Positions 9,601 through 17,700 of a stretch of DNA of 64,000 bases are shown here, piece by piece. Source of the stretch: Chitinophaga pinensis (lineage in GTDB: Bacteria > Bacteroidota > Bacteroidia > NS11-12g > UBA9320); the NCBI GenBank assembly GCA_945907065.1, contig CAMDSC010000002.1:181382-245381 (forward strand), read 5' to 3'. A model generated the notes under the pieces. That model saw only the letters and a program-made list of their open reading frames with translations. It had not been told where the DNA came from and did not search any database. The position numbers were made by a program, and so were the translations under genes. Positions within the stretch are counted from its first letter, which is position 1, and the number at the start of each line of letters is the position of its first letter.

Positions 9601-10097
9601 ATTATGAAATAAATGCAGGAGTAGGTGTGCACAAATCGCCCATGCTTTACGGAGCATTTCCCACCGATCCGTATTCACATACACCAACCGGCAAAGGAGC
9701 GCAGCAACCCGGAATGACCGGTCAAGTAAAAGAAGACATTTTAAGTAGATTTGGCGAATTGGGCGTTTTTGTAAATAAAGGATGTATAAATTTTAATCCT
9801 TGTTTATTGCGAAAAGATGAGTTTACTCAGCAAGATCGCATGTTTCATTATGTAACCATAAACAAGGAGCATAAAACATTTGCTCCTGAACCCGGTTCAC
9901 TTTGCTTTACCTTTTGCCAGGTACCCGTTATTTACCGTTTGTCTCAAGACAACCATCTGGAAATTGAAAAAGAAGGAGGATTATTGATCACCGACAACTC
10001 GCTTCACCTGGATGAAGAAACAAGTGCCCACATCTTTAATCGAACCGGTGAAATAACAAAAATTACCGTGCATGTTAAAGAATCTATTTTAAAATAA
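6645..10097 (+). CDS. Beta-1,3-glucan/oligoglucan phosphorylase, GH149/GH94-like
   Basis: An 1150-residue soluble protein without a signal peptide, so cytoplasmic. Its size and layout (N-terminal beta-sandwich to about 330, long helical alpha/alpha-barrel, C-terminal beta region) fit the GH94-related inverting phosphorylases, and the length is closest to GH149 beta-1,3-oligoglucan phosphorylases. The segment RPEWNDANNALVG resembles the catalytic WND region of GH94, making Asp648 the likely general acid. Also visible are GGFDWETVEHNNPWSYIGYWGDHQ and the late GAQQPGMTGQ. Such enzymes cleave beta-1,3-glucosides with phosphate to release glucose 1-phosphate, saving ATP. It begins a tight six-gene run (gaps of 3-16 bases or overlap) reaching 17133. 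GH161 or a GH94 of other specificity remains possible. Confidence 0.72.
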   Translation: MSGQKQVNEETPVEITRLKIEGENFYCISNFDEMRPFLMSIVSDNNHWMFISSNGALTAGRKNAEYALFPYYTVDKITESFDTTGGKSIFQIIRNSETHIWEPFSERNAGLYKTSRNLYKNALGNKIIFEEINHDFELTFRYEWNTSGIYGFIRKSSLENKSDKDLTIHILDGIQNIMPDGVSSDLQNASSNLVDAYKRNELNIESGMGIFALSAIIVDKAEPSEALKANVAYSIGLDNPTYLLSSLQLNNFRKGLPVAQEEDIKAERAAYFINKEITLAPHSKKNWLIVADVNQSQSDAVALIKAIETNKALKKQIEEDIELGSKQLIELNASSDSLQLSADVFRDTRHFSNTLFNIMRGGVFDFNYQIEKWDLSNYLAAANKEVYKNNKKLLNSLDDSFSVFSLEKLTKQCEDKNFRRLCTEYMPLKFSRRHGDPSRPWNKFSINTRSEIDHSKILDFEGNWRDIFQNWEALAISYPAFTKSMIHRFLNASTFEGYNPYRITKGGFDWETVEHNNPWSYIGYWGDHQIIYLLKLLEINEKYYPGQLSEYLNKDLFVYANLPYRIKNYKEILKNSKDTIEFDEKLDAKIRKNRETMGSDAALLVAQNDKIYSVNFIEKILATVLSKLSNFIPEGGIWMNTQRPEWNDANNALVGNGVSMVTLNYLHRFLEFFGKLIEQTTHDRVELSNELIIFFKKIQATFDKYEYLLKDDIGDVHRKEILDSLGLAASNYREHIYNKGFWGEKRTISYRRLRSFVKVSLRFIEHTIKANKRDDHMYHSYNLMTVKSDKEISISSLPEMLEGQVAVLSSGFLSPENAIKLLDSMKNSALFRPDQYSYLLYPNKQLPKFLEKNRIPKEAVSSSKLLTEMVKVGDKSLIEQDIKGEYHFNGKFKNAFDLNKALEILEETHFAPLGKQEIKHILNTFELVFNHKAFTGRSGTFYGYEGLGSIYWHMVSKLQLSVQEVCLRAVENEESPAVIGRLLEHYYEINAGVGVHKSPMLYGAFPTDPYSHTPTGKGAQQPGMTGQVKEDILSRFGELGVFVNKGCINFNPCLLRKDEFTQQDRMFHYVTINKEHKTFAPEPGSLCFTFCQVPVIYRLSQDNHLEIEKEGGLLITDNSLHLDEETSAHIFNRTGEITKITVHVKESILK

Positions 10098-10101
10098 TGG
10101 G

Positions 10102-11385
10102 ATGCTGAAATTGAGTTCAATATATCGTTTTTTAGCACTGCTATTTATAATTATTATTGTCTCATGTGGCACCCCAAACTCTAAAAATAATTACCTAAAA
10201 AAAACAAGGACTACCAAAACCGCAGCTCAAATACTAGGCGATTCAAATTACTTGGCTATTTGTTACGGCGGATACCGTCATGATGCAAGAGACTCGCAGT
10301 CTACCATAGCTCAAATCAAAGAGGATATGAAATTGCTGAATGCAATGGGCATTAAAGTGCTAAGGACTTATAATACCAAGTTAAAAGAAATAGAAAATAT
10401 ACTGGAATCAATAACTGATTTACAAAAAGAAGATTCTACGTTTGAATTGTATGTGATGTTAGGGGCTTGGATAGATTGCGAAAATGCCTGGACAGACAAA
10501 GTGCCAAATCATGAAAAGGAGAATGAAGTAGCAAATGCTGCGGAGATTCAAAGAGCTGTTGAATTAGCAAATAAATACCCTCATATTATAAAAATAATTT
10601 CTGTTGGTAATGAAGCCAGGGTTAAATGGGCAACAGCGTATTTTGTTCAACCAAAAATAATATTGAAATGGGTAAACTATTTACAAAATCTTAAGAAGGA
10701 AAGTAAATTAGATAAAAATCTTTGGATAACAAGTTCCGATAACTTCGCATCCTGGGGTGGAGGTGATACAATATATCATTCTAAGAATTTGGAGAAATTG
10801 ATTCAGGCAGTCGATTTTGTATCAATACATACATATCCGGTGCTTGACACGCATTATGATCCCGATTTTTGGGGTAGTAAAAAATCAGAACTACAACTTC
10901 CAAAAAGTGAAGCGACGGAATTGCTTATGCAAAGAGCGGTAGGGTTTGCTCAGAAGCAATACGCCAGTGTAGTGAAATATATCAGTCGTGTTGATAGTAC
11001 AAAACAAATACATATTGGTGAAACAGGCTGGGCAAGTGCTTCAGACGGATACTTTGGCAGTGATGGTTCTAAAGCTTGTGATGAGTTTAAGGCAGGTATT
11101 TACTACAAATTAATGCGTAAATGGACTAACGAGGCCAAAATCTCATGCTTTTATTTTGAAGCCTTTGACGAGAAATGGAAAGCTGCCGGCAACATTAAAG
11201 ATGCAGAGAATCATTTTGGGTTATTTACGATTAATGGCCAGGCCAAATATGGTTTATGGCATTTGGTAGATAAAGGTGTTTTTAAAGAATTGAAGCGAGA
11301 TGGAAATCCCATTGTAAAAACTTACAATGGCAAACAAGAAGACTTAATGAAAATGGTTGAACTACCTGAAAATTTAAAAAAATAG
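10102..11385 (+). CDS. GH17-like beta-1,3-glucanase lipoprotein
   Basis: A 427-residue lipoprotein; the N-terminal hydrophobic stretch ends in a lipobox at Cys22 (IIVSC). The body is a GH17 TIM barrel of the bacterial exo-beta-1,3-glucanase type (COG5309). Acid/base Glu171 lies in SVGNEAR and nucleophile Glu307 in HIGETGW. The opening strand AICYGGYR and the closing EAFDEKWK motif match the cytosolic GH17 at 16210-17133 better than the other two GH17 domains of the locus. It starts 4 bases after the phosphorylase gene. Likely role: trimming beta-1,3-oligoglucans, or transferring them, in the periplasm or on the outer membrane. Exo versus endo action cannot be told from sequence. Confidence 0.8.
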   Translation: MLKLSSIYRFLALLFIIIIVSCGTPNSKNNYLKKTRTTKTAAQILGDSNYLAICYGGYRHDARDSQSTIAQIKEDMKLLNAMGIKVLRTYNTKLKEIENILESITDLQKEDSTFELYVMLGAWIDCENAWTDKVPNHEKENEVANAAEIQRAVELANKYPHIIKIISVGNEARVKWATAYFVQPKIILKWVNYLQNLKKESKLDKNLWITSSDNFASWGGGDTIYHSKNLEKLIQAVDFVSIHTYPVLDTHYDPDFWGSKKSELQLPKSEATELLMQRAVGFAQKQYASVVKYISRVDSTKQIHIGETGWASASDGYFGSDGSKACDEFKAGIYYKLMRKWTNEAKISCFYFEAFDEKWKAAGNIKDAENHFGLFTINGQAKYGLWHLVDKGVFKELKRDGNPIVKTYNGKQEDLMKMVELPENLKK

Positions 11386-11391
11386 ACTGCA

Positions 11392-12903
11392 ATGAAAACT
11401 CAACATCATTTCTGTTCCTTAAAAACCATTTTTATTGGGATGATTTGCGCTGTTTTTATTCAATGTAATACCAATGAAAAAATGACTGTGGATGTATACG
11501 AAACTTCGGAAAAAGGAAATGCCTTAACGTTAATTAGAGATTTTAAACCGGCTAAAAAATCATTAACCATAAATCTTAATCCAGAGAAGCAATTTCAGAA
11601 AATTACAGGATTTGGTGGGTCGTTTACAGAAGCTTCTGCATTTCTATTAAATAAAATGAGTCCTGAAAATAGAAAGAAAATATTAGAGGCCTATTTTGGC
11701 AATGCAGGCGCAAACTATTCTTTAACCAGAACACATATTGCTTCTTGTGATTTCTCTTTAACCAATTATACCTATGCTAAAGTCGTAAATGACTTGGAAA
11801 TGAAGCATTTTAGCATTCAAGATGATAAAAATGATTTAATTCCGATGATTTTAGAAGCTCAAAAAATTTCAAAAGATGGATTTAAAATTATAGCTTCCCC
11901 TTGGACAGCTCCACCCTGGATGAAGGACAATAAAAGTTATGTAGGTGGAAAACTATTGCCTGAGTTTAATGATGCTTTTGCTTTGTACTTTTCAAAATAT
12001 TTATCGGCTTATAAAAAAGAAGGGATTGATATTTGGGGTATTACAGTGATGAATGAGCCTCATGGTAATGGAAATAATTGGGAAAGCACCTTGTTTTCAC
12101 CTAAAGAAATGACTGATTTTGTTCAAAATCATTTAGGGCCAAAATTAGAAAAAGATGGTTGGGGTAAAGTCAATATTTTCGGCTATGATCAAAACCGGGC
12201 CGGATTAAAAGAATGGGTAGATGAAATGTACAGAGATAAAAAATCATCCAAATATTTTGCAGGTACAGCCATGCATTGGTATGAAAGTACTTACGATTAT
12301 TTTCCGGATGCCCTTCAATATGCTCACAAAAAAGCACCTGAAAAATATTTAATTGAAACCGAAGGTTGTGTAGATTCTGAAGTTCCAAAATGGCGAGATG
12401 ATGCCTGGTATTGGAAAAAAGAAGCCACCGATTGGGGTTGGGATTGGGCAAGTGAAAAAGACCGTCATTTACATCCAAAGTATGCACCCGTCAATAGATA
12501 CGCAACCGATATAATAGGATGCTTAAACAATTATGTAGATGGTTGGATAGATTGGAATATGGTTTTAGATAGGCAAGGCGGTCCCAATTGGTTCAAAAAT
12601 TGGTGTGTAGCCCCAGTAATTGTCGATCCGGATATGGATGAGGTGTATTTTACGCCTTTATATTATGTCATGGCTCATTTTAGTAAATTTATGCGTCCGG
12701 GAGCTGTGAAAATTGGTTGTGAGATTAATCATAAAGAAGTGATGACCACTGCCGTAAAGAATCCGGATGGAAGTATTGTAATTGCTTTATTTAATCCCAC
12801 TAAAGTGAAATACACTATTTTAATCCACATAAATAAAGAGATAAAAAATATCACAATCGATGCCAAGGCATTACAAACAATAGTCATAAAAAATAATAAA
12901 TAA
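11392..12903 (+). CDS. GH30 glucosidase lipoprotein (probable beta-1,6-glucan debranching)
   Basis: A 503-residue protein with an export signal and a plausible lipobox at Cys25 (VFIQC). It is a full GH30 protein with a TIM barrel and C-terminal beta domain. Motifs in order: ITGFGGSFTEASA, SPWTAPPWMK, acid/base Glu222 in TVMNEPHG, and nucleophile Glu324 in ETEGCVDSE, aligning with the human glucocerebrosidase nucleophile motif (E-A-C-V). Bacterial GH30 enzymes in laminarin loci remove beta-1,6-linked glucose branches, which fits here. The gene lies 6 bases after the GH17 lipoprotein gene and 3 before the transporter fusion. Subfamily (GH30_1 or GH30_3) is not resolved. Confidence 0.85.
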   Translation: MKTQHHFCSLKTIFIGMICAVFIQCNTNEKMTVDVYETSEKGNALTLIRDFKPAKKSLTINLNPEKQFQKITGFGGSFTEASAFLLNKMSPENRKKILEAYFGNAGANYSLTRTHIASCDFSLTNYTYAKVVNDLEMKHFSIQDDKNDLIPMILEAQKISKDGFKIIASPWTAPPWMKDNKSYVGGKLLPEFNDAFALYFSKYLSAYKKEGIDIWGITVMNEPHGNGNNWESTLFSPKEMTDFVQNHLGPKLEKDGWGKVNIFGYDQNRAGLKEWVDEMYRDKKSSKYFAGTAMHWYESTYDYFPDALQYAHKKAPEKYLIETEGCVDSEVPKWRDDAWYWKKEATDWGWDWASEKDRHLHPKYAPVNRYATDIIGCLNNYVDGWIDWNMVLDRQGGPNWFKNWCVAPVIVDPDMDEVYFTPLYYVMAHFSKFMRPGAVKIGCEINHKEVMTTAVKNPDGSIVIALFNPTKVKYTILIHINKEIKNITIDAKALQTIVIKNNK

Positions 12904-12906
12904 CTC

Positions 12907-15246
12907 ATGTCACATCAAATTTCAACACAAAAAGTTCCCTTAGGGCAAAAAATTGCATTTGGTTTAGGAATGCTGGCCAACCAAATGTTTCCTGCGGCTT
13001 TAGGAATTTTTATGGTTGTTTTGGTAGAGAATTTAGGAATGCCATCATGGATGTGGGGTGTTTTATTCTTCGTGCCAAGAATAGTGGATGCTTTTTTTGA
13101 TCCAATTATGGGATTCATTTCTGATAATACAAAATCAGTTTGGGGAAGACGAAGACAATATGTCTTTATAGGTTCTATAATAATGGGAATCGCATTTATG
13201 ATTATGTGGCAATTGTACAGAGAAGATAGTGTGATGTACAATTTTACCTTTTTTCTAACTTTCTCACTGATATTCCATATAGGGCTTTCCATTTTTAGTG
13301 TTCCATATGTTGCGATGGGTTATGAAATGAGTGATGATTTTCATGAACGCACAAGTATTATGGCAATTTCTCAATGGATTGGACAATTTGCCTGGGTTAT
13401 TGCACCTTGGTTTTGGGTGGTAATGTATGATCCTTCGTGGTTTCCAAATGCTGATACAGCTACCAGAACATTAGCTATTTGGGTTGGTACAGTTTTTATG
13501 TTATTAGCCATGGTTCCTGCCATATTTATTAAAAGCAAATCAACCAAGTTTGATGATACCTTAGCACCACTCACCTATAAAACCATTGGAGGAAGTTTAA
13601 AAGAAATTTTAATTAGCTTTAAAGAAGCATTTTCTAATAAACCTTTTAGAAAACTTTGTATTGCTACGTTTTTTATTTTTAATGCCTTTAATACCGTTGC
13701 AGGTTTTACTTTTTTCATCGTTGTTTATTATTTATTTAATGGTGATACTAAAGCAGCAGGTATTTGGCCTACACTTTTTGGGTGTGGAGGTGCTTTAGCA
13801 ACTACTTTTATTGTTATTCCCATTGTAGCTTGGATAGCAAAAAAAATGGAGAAAAAGAGAGCTTTTTTGATTTGCCAAGGCATCTCTATTTTTGGTTACA
13901 TTTTGTTATGGTTTCTTTTCGTTCCGGGTAAACCATATATGTTTTTGTTTGCTTTGCCTTTCTTTTCTTTTGGTATTGGAAGTTTGTTTACGTTGATGAT
14001 GTCCATGACGGCCGATGTTTGTGATATGGATGAATTAGAGTCGGGTAAAAGAAGAGAAGGTGTTTTTGGTGCTATATATTGGTGGATGGTAAAGTTTGGT
14101 TTTGCGATAGCAGGATTATTGACAGGAGTTATTATGTCGGTAGTTGCCTTTAAAGCAGGTGCTCCAACACAACCGGAAGGTGCCGTTACCGGATTAAGAT
14201 TGTTCTTTTCCGGGGTGCCAATTTTTGGAACTTTAGTTGCCATGTGGGTCATGTGGAATTATGATCTTACAGAGAAAAAAGCCAGGGAAATAAAAAAAGA
14301 ATTGGATGCCAGAAAAGAAAAAATAGGATCCTCAGCTTATCTGTCAGGGAAATTAAAATCATTACTTCAAAATAGTAAATTAAATAAAATCATTGGAACC
14401 GATTACAGTCAAAAAACGGAAACAGAAATAGAAACGGTATTTTCTGAAACATTTAATACGGGCATAAATGGATTATGCTTTGGCCCTTATGTTGAAGGTC
14501 AAAAAATTGGTGATACTTTATCACAAGATCAAATTAAAAGAAGAATTGATATCATAGCACCCCATACCAAATGGATAAGAACTTTTTCATGCACGGAAGG
14601 GAATGAATTAATTCCCGAAATTGCACACCAAAAAGGCATCAAAACCGTGGTTGGAGCATGGATAAGCAATGATAAGCAAAGAAATGAAATGGAAATAAAT
14701 GCGTTGATAAAACTGGCAAATGCCGGTTTAGTTGATATTGCAGCAGTAGGTAATGAGGTATTGCACCGAGGCGAACTATCGGAAGCCGAAGTGATTGATT
14801 ACATAAAAAGAGTGAAGAAAGCCATTCCAAGTCCTATTGAGGTGGGTTATGTGGATGCCTATTATCAATTTATAGAAAGACCTAAGTTGATTGATGCTTG
14901 TGACTTACTTTTGTGTAATTTCTATCCTTTCTGGGAAGGTGCTGCCATTGATTATTCGACGTCCTATCTTTCAAATATGCTTGAGGTGACAAAAGAAATC
15001 AGTCAAGGTAAAAGGATTATCATAACAGAAACAGGATGGCCAAGTTTTGGAGAAATAGTTGAGAGTGCTGTGCCATCCAGAATAAATGCGATGAAATATT
15101 TTATAATTTCACAAGAATGGGCAAAAAACAATAACCTGGAAATATTCCATTTCTCATCCTTTGATGAATCCTGGAAAGTGATTCAAGAAGGAAAATTGGG
15201 AACATCATGGGGATTGTGGGATAAAAACGAAAAATTCAAGTATTAA
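12907..15246 (+). CDS. MFS/GPH sugar transporter fused to GH17 domain
   Basis: A 779-residue two-part protein. Residues 1-450 are a 12-helix glycoside-pentoside-hexuronide-type MFS transporter, with the family motif RIVDAFFDPIMGFISDN followed by GRRRQY. A charged linker (about 451-518) leads into a GH17 domain (519-779) with acid/base Glu617 in AVGNEV and nucleophile Glu708 in ITETGWPS. With an even number of helices and a cytosolic N-terminus, the GH17 part should face the cytosol, so imported oligosaccharides would meet a glucanase on arrival. The frame is continuous and both catalytic residues are intact, so it is not a decayed fusion. The GH17 part closely resembles the next, free-standing GH17 protein. 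Substrate (beta-1,3-gluco-oligosaccharide) is inferred from context. Confidence 0.85.
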   Translation: MSHQISTQKVPLGQKIAFGLGMLANQMFPAALGIFMVVLVENLGMPSWMWGVLFFVPRIVDAFFDPIMGFISDNTKSVWGRRRQYVFIGSIIMGIAFMIMWQLYREDSVMYNFTFFLTFSLIFHIGLSIFSVPYVAMGYEMSDDFHERTSIMAISQWIGQFAWVIAPWFWVVMYDPSWFPNADTATRTLAIWVGTVFMLLAMVPAIFIKSKSTKFDDTLAPLTYKTIGGSLKEILISFKEAFSNKPFRKLCIATFFIFNAFNTVAGFTFFIVVYYLFNGDTKAAGIWPTLFGCGGALATTFIVIPIVAWIAKKMEKKRAFLICQGISIFGYILLWFLFVPGKPYMFLFALPFFSFGIGSLFTLMMSMTADVCDMDELESGKRREGVFGAIYWWMVKFGFAIAGLLTGVIMSVVAFKAGAPTQPEGAVTGLRLFFSGVPIFGTLVAMWVMWNYDLTEKKAREIKKELDARKEKIGSSAYLSGKLKSLLQNSKLNKIIGTDYSQKTETEIETVFSETFNTGINGLCFGPYVEGQKIGDTLSQDQIKRRIDIIAPHTKWIRTFSCTEGNELIPEIAHQKGIKTVVGAWISNDKQRNEMEINALIKLANAGLVDIAAVGNEVLHRGELSEAEVIDYIKRVKKAIPSPIEVGYVDAYYQFIERPKLIDACDLLLCNFYPFWEGAAIDYSTSYLSNMLEVTKEISQGKRIIITETGWPSFGEIVESAVPSRINAMKYFIISQEWAKNNNLEIFHFSSFDESWKVIQEGKLGTSWGLWDKNEKFKY

Positions 15247-15262
15247 CAATAAGACTAAAAAT

Positions 15263-16210
15263 ATGTCATTTAGAGAAGGTCATTTATTTACAAAACAGAA
15301 TCAGGAACAGTATTCTAATTTTCAACAAGAAGATAATTCTGATTTTCAACACCATTATATTCATATTGATTATCCTGAACTTTCAGAAGATGATTTAAGA
15401 AGTTTGTGGTACAAAACACTTCAAAATGGGATACATGGCATTTGCTTTAGTATTTATGAAGATGGACAAAAACCGGGATCAATTATTACTGAAGCTCAGG
15501 TAGAACGTCGTATTAAAATTTTAGAACCTTATGCAAAATGGGTTCGTTCGTTTTCTTGTATCGAAGGCAATGAACATGTACCAAAAGTAGCCAAAAAACA
15601 CGGCATGAAGACGCTTGTAGGTGCCTGGCTTGGAGATGATTTAGAATTGAATGAAAGAGAAATTGAAGGCTTGATTTCCATGGCAAAGGAGGGTTTGGTT
15701 GATGTTGCAGCGGTAGGAAATGAAGTGATGTATAGAAAAGATTTGACCGAAGAGCAATTGTTAGCCTATATTCAAAGAGTAAAAGATGCTATTCCTCATA
15801 TCCCGGTGGGTTATGTAGATGCCTATTATGAATTTTCTCACAGACCACGGATTACAGAAATTTGTGATGTGATTTTAACCAATTGTTACCCATATTGGGA
15901 AGGATGCCCTATAGAATATTCTTTTGCTCACATGCAAAGTATGTTTGAATCTGCTAGAAATGCGGGTGAAGGCAAGCGCGTAATCATAACAGAAACAGGT
16001 TGGCCTAGTCAGGGAGGTTCTTTTAAAGCGTCTCTGGCCAGTTATGAAAATGCAATGCGATACTTTATAGATTGCCAAAACTGGTGTAATCTAAACGGAA
16101 TTGAAAGTTTCTATTTTTCTTCATTTGATGAGTCATGGAAAGTAGGTCCAGAAGGCGAAGTAGGTGCCTATTGGGGACTTTGGGATAAAAATGAACAGCT
16201 AAAATTTTAA
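15263..16210 (+). CDS. Cytosolic GH17 enzyme, paralogue of the transporter-fused domain
   Basis: A 315-residue protein with no signal peptide or membrane segment. After a 50-residue polar N-terminal tail it is a GH17 barrel, with acid/base Glu154 in AVGNEV and nucleophile Glu244 in ITETGWPS. Segments such as WVRSFSCIEGNEH, VGYVDAYYEF and FSSFDESWKV match the fused GH17 domain just upstream (WIRTFSCTEGNEL, VGYVDAYYQF, FSSFDESWKV), so the pair arose by local duplication. It follows the transporter fusion by 16 bases. In the cytosol it would cut or transglycosylate imported beta-1,3-oligoglucans and could feed the phosphorylase. Confidence 0.83.
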   Translation: MSFREGHLFTKQNQEQYSNFQQEDNSDFQHHYIHIDYPELSEDDLRSLWYKTLQNGIHGICFSIYEDGQKPGSIITEAQVERRIKILEPYAKWVRSFSCIEGNEHVPKVAKKHGMKTLVGAWLGDDLELNEREIEGLISMAKEGLVDVAAVGNEVMYRKDLTEEQLLAYIQRVKDAIPHIPVGYVDAYYEFSHRPRITEICDVILTNCYPYWEGCPIEYSFAHMQSMFESARNAGEGKRVIITETGWPSQGGSFKASLASYENAMRYFIDCQNWCNLNGIESFYFSSFDESWKVGPEGEVGAYWGLWDKNEQLKF

Positions 16211-17133
16211 TGACAAATTTTTTTAAAACTTTCAATATGCCTTATGCAAAGGCTATTTGTTACTCTGGATTTAGGAATGGACAGCAACCGGGAGGTATTA
16301 ATCCATCATATGAAGAAATAAAAGAAGATTTATTGCTTTTAAAATCTCACTGGAAATATCTCCGATTGTATGATTGTGATGAACATGCATTAACAGTAAT
16401 TAAGGTAATAAAAGATGAAAAATTAGACTTTAAATTAATGTTGGGTGCATATATTGTAGCAGAAATGAATAATTATGGTTGCCCATGGAATGGCGGTATT
16501 TATGAGGAAAAGCAACTAAAAGAAAACAAAAAAAATAATGACTTAAAAATTCAGCGTCTGATAGATTGGGCTAACCAATTTCCTGAAATTATTTTTTCCG
16601 TATCCTTAGGAAATGAAGCGTGTGTTGATTGGACAGACCATTTTGTGCCTGTTGATCGCGTTATAGAATTTGCAAAAAAAGTTAAGCTAAGTATTAAGCA
16701 ACCTGTTACTTTTTGTGAAAATTATGTTCCATGGTTAAATTATCTTACACCACTGGCGGAGTATATAGATTTTATTTCGATACACACCTACCCTGTTTGG
16801 GAATATAAACATATTCATGAAGCGGTTGAGTATACCATAGCCAACTATGAATCAGTTGCTAAACTATATCCTAAAATTCCCATAGTAATAACTGAAGCGG
16901 GATGGGCCACCAATTCACATGGGATAGGAATTGATACTGAACATGTTAATGAGGTCAATCAGAAAATTTATTTTGAAGATTTAATGAATTGGACAACTAA
17001 AAACAATATCCTAAATTTCTTTTTTGAAGCCTTTGATGAACAATGGAAAGGTTCATCAGATCCAATGGAACCAGAAAAACATTGGGGAATATTTAAAACA
17101 GATCGCACCCCTAAGCTGGTTTTAAAAAAATAA
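16210..17133 (+). CDS. Cytosolic GH17 enzyme, last gene of glucan operon
   Basis: A 307-residue GH17 protein without a signal peptide. The ATG shares one base with the stop codon of the previous gene (TAATG), implying translational coupling. Acid/base Glu136 lies in SLGNEAC and nucleophile Glu229 in ITEAGWA. It belongs to a different GH17 subgroup from its neighbour: AICYSGFRNG and FEAFDEQWK match the GH17 lipoprotein at 10102-11385. The operon therefore pairs two GH17 subgroups, each in two settings (fused and free cytosolic; lipoprotein and free cytosolic). Exact bond preference is not predictable. Confidence 0.82.
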   Translation: MTNFFKTFNMPYAKAICYSGFRNGQQPGGINPSYEEIKEDLLLLKSHWKYLRLYDCDEHALTVIKVIKDEKLDFKLMLGAYIVAEMNNYGCPWNGGIYEEKQLKENKKNNDLKIQRLIDWANQFPEIIFSVSLGNEACVDWTDHFVPVDRVIEFAKKVKLSIKQPVTFCENYVPWLNYLTPLAEYIDFISIHTYPVWEYKHIHEAVEYTIANYESVAKLYPKIPIVITEAGWATNSHGIGIDTEHVNEVNQKIYFEDLMNWTTKNNILNFFFEAFDEQWKGSSDPMEPEKHWGIFKTDRTPKLVLKK

Positions 17134-17199
17134 CGTTTACTTTTATTTACTGAATTTTTGCTACCAAGTGAGCTAAGCTTGGAGATTTAACATTTAAAA

Positions 17200-17574
17200 T
17201 CAAAAAGGCAACTCCTCCAAAAACTTAATCTCTCTGGTTTCAAAATTTACCTGACTAATCAAATGCTCCAACCCATTGCTTACCATTAAAAATTCGGCTT
17301 TTAAGTGAAGATTATAAACTGCCAGTTGTTGCAAAGTGGTTTGGGTAAGCTTGATGGACGGAGCTTTGCATTCAATCGCCATGTGAGGATTTCCTGAAGA
17401 ATTATAAACCACAATATCAAAGCGTTTAAGCATTCCGTTTATTTTTAAAGCCCGTTCTACAGCAATTAATCCAACAGGAATATTCTTTTCATTTAATAAA
17501 TATAAAACCAACTTTTGCCTCACTTCCTCCTCGGGGGTCAGCAAAATATTTTTTTTGCGAAGCGGGTCATACAC
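17200..17574 (-). CDS. HsdR N-terminal-like nuclease-fold protein
   Basis: A stand-alone type I restriction HsdR-N-like domain (HSDR_N family), common in Bacteroidota next to holA and not part of a restriction system here. The PD-(D/E)xK core is visible as FDIVVYN followed by MAIECKAPS. The listed start is GTG at 17574, but the same frame stays open for 21 more codons to a TAA at 17641-17643, and those codons (FHNTPLKITEKEGKTFVYDP) look like the usual start of the family. No ATG, GTG or TTG occurs in that extension; the only exotic candidate is ATC at 17635-17637. Function is unknown; nuclease activity is untested for such orphans. Confidence 0.7.
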   Translation of the reverse strand: MYDPLRKKNILLTPEEEVRQKLVLYLLNEKNIPVGLIAVERALKINGMLKRFDIVVYNSSGNPHMAIECKAPSIKLTQTTLQQLAVYNLHLKAEFLMVSNGLEHLISQVNFETREIKFLEELPF

Positions 17575-17700
17575 AAAGGTTTTGCCTTCCTTTTCGGTGA
17601 TTTTTAATGGGGTGTTATGGAATTGAAAATTTTTGATAGCTTATAATTTGTTGGCAAAATAACAGTAAAAAATCAGCATAAAGTTGCAATTTCGCAGCGC

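Noticed and set aside
12915..14252. Several minus-strand frames inside the transporter fusion gene
   Set aside because: They mirror the hydrophobic coding strand and have no start context or family features.
17200..17574. A type I restriction-modification system
   Set aside because: Only an HsdR-N-like domain is present, with no helicase, HsdM or HsdS nearby; such orphans are usual beside holA in Bacteroidota.
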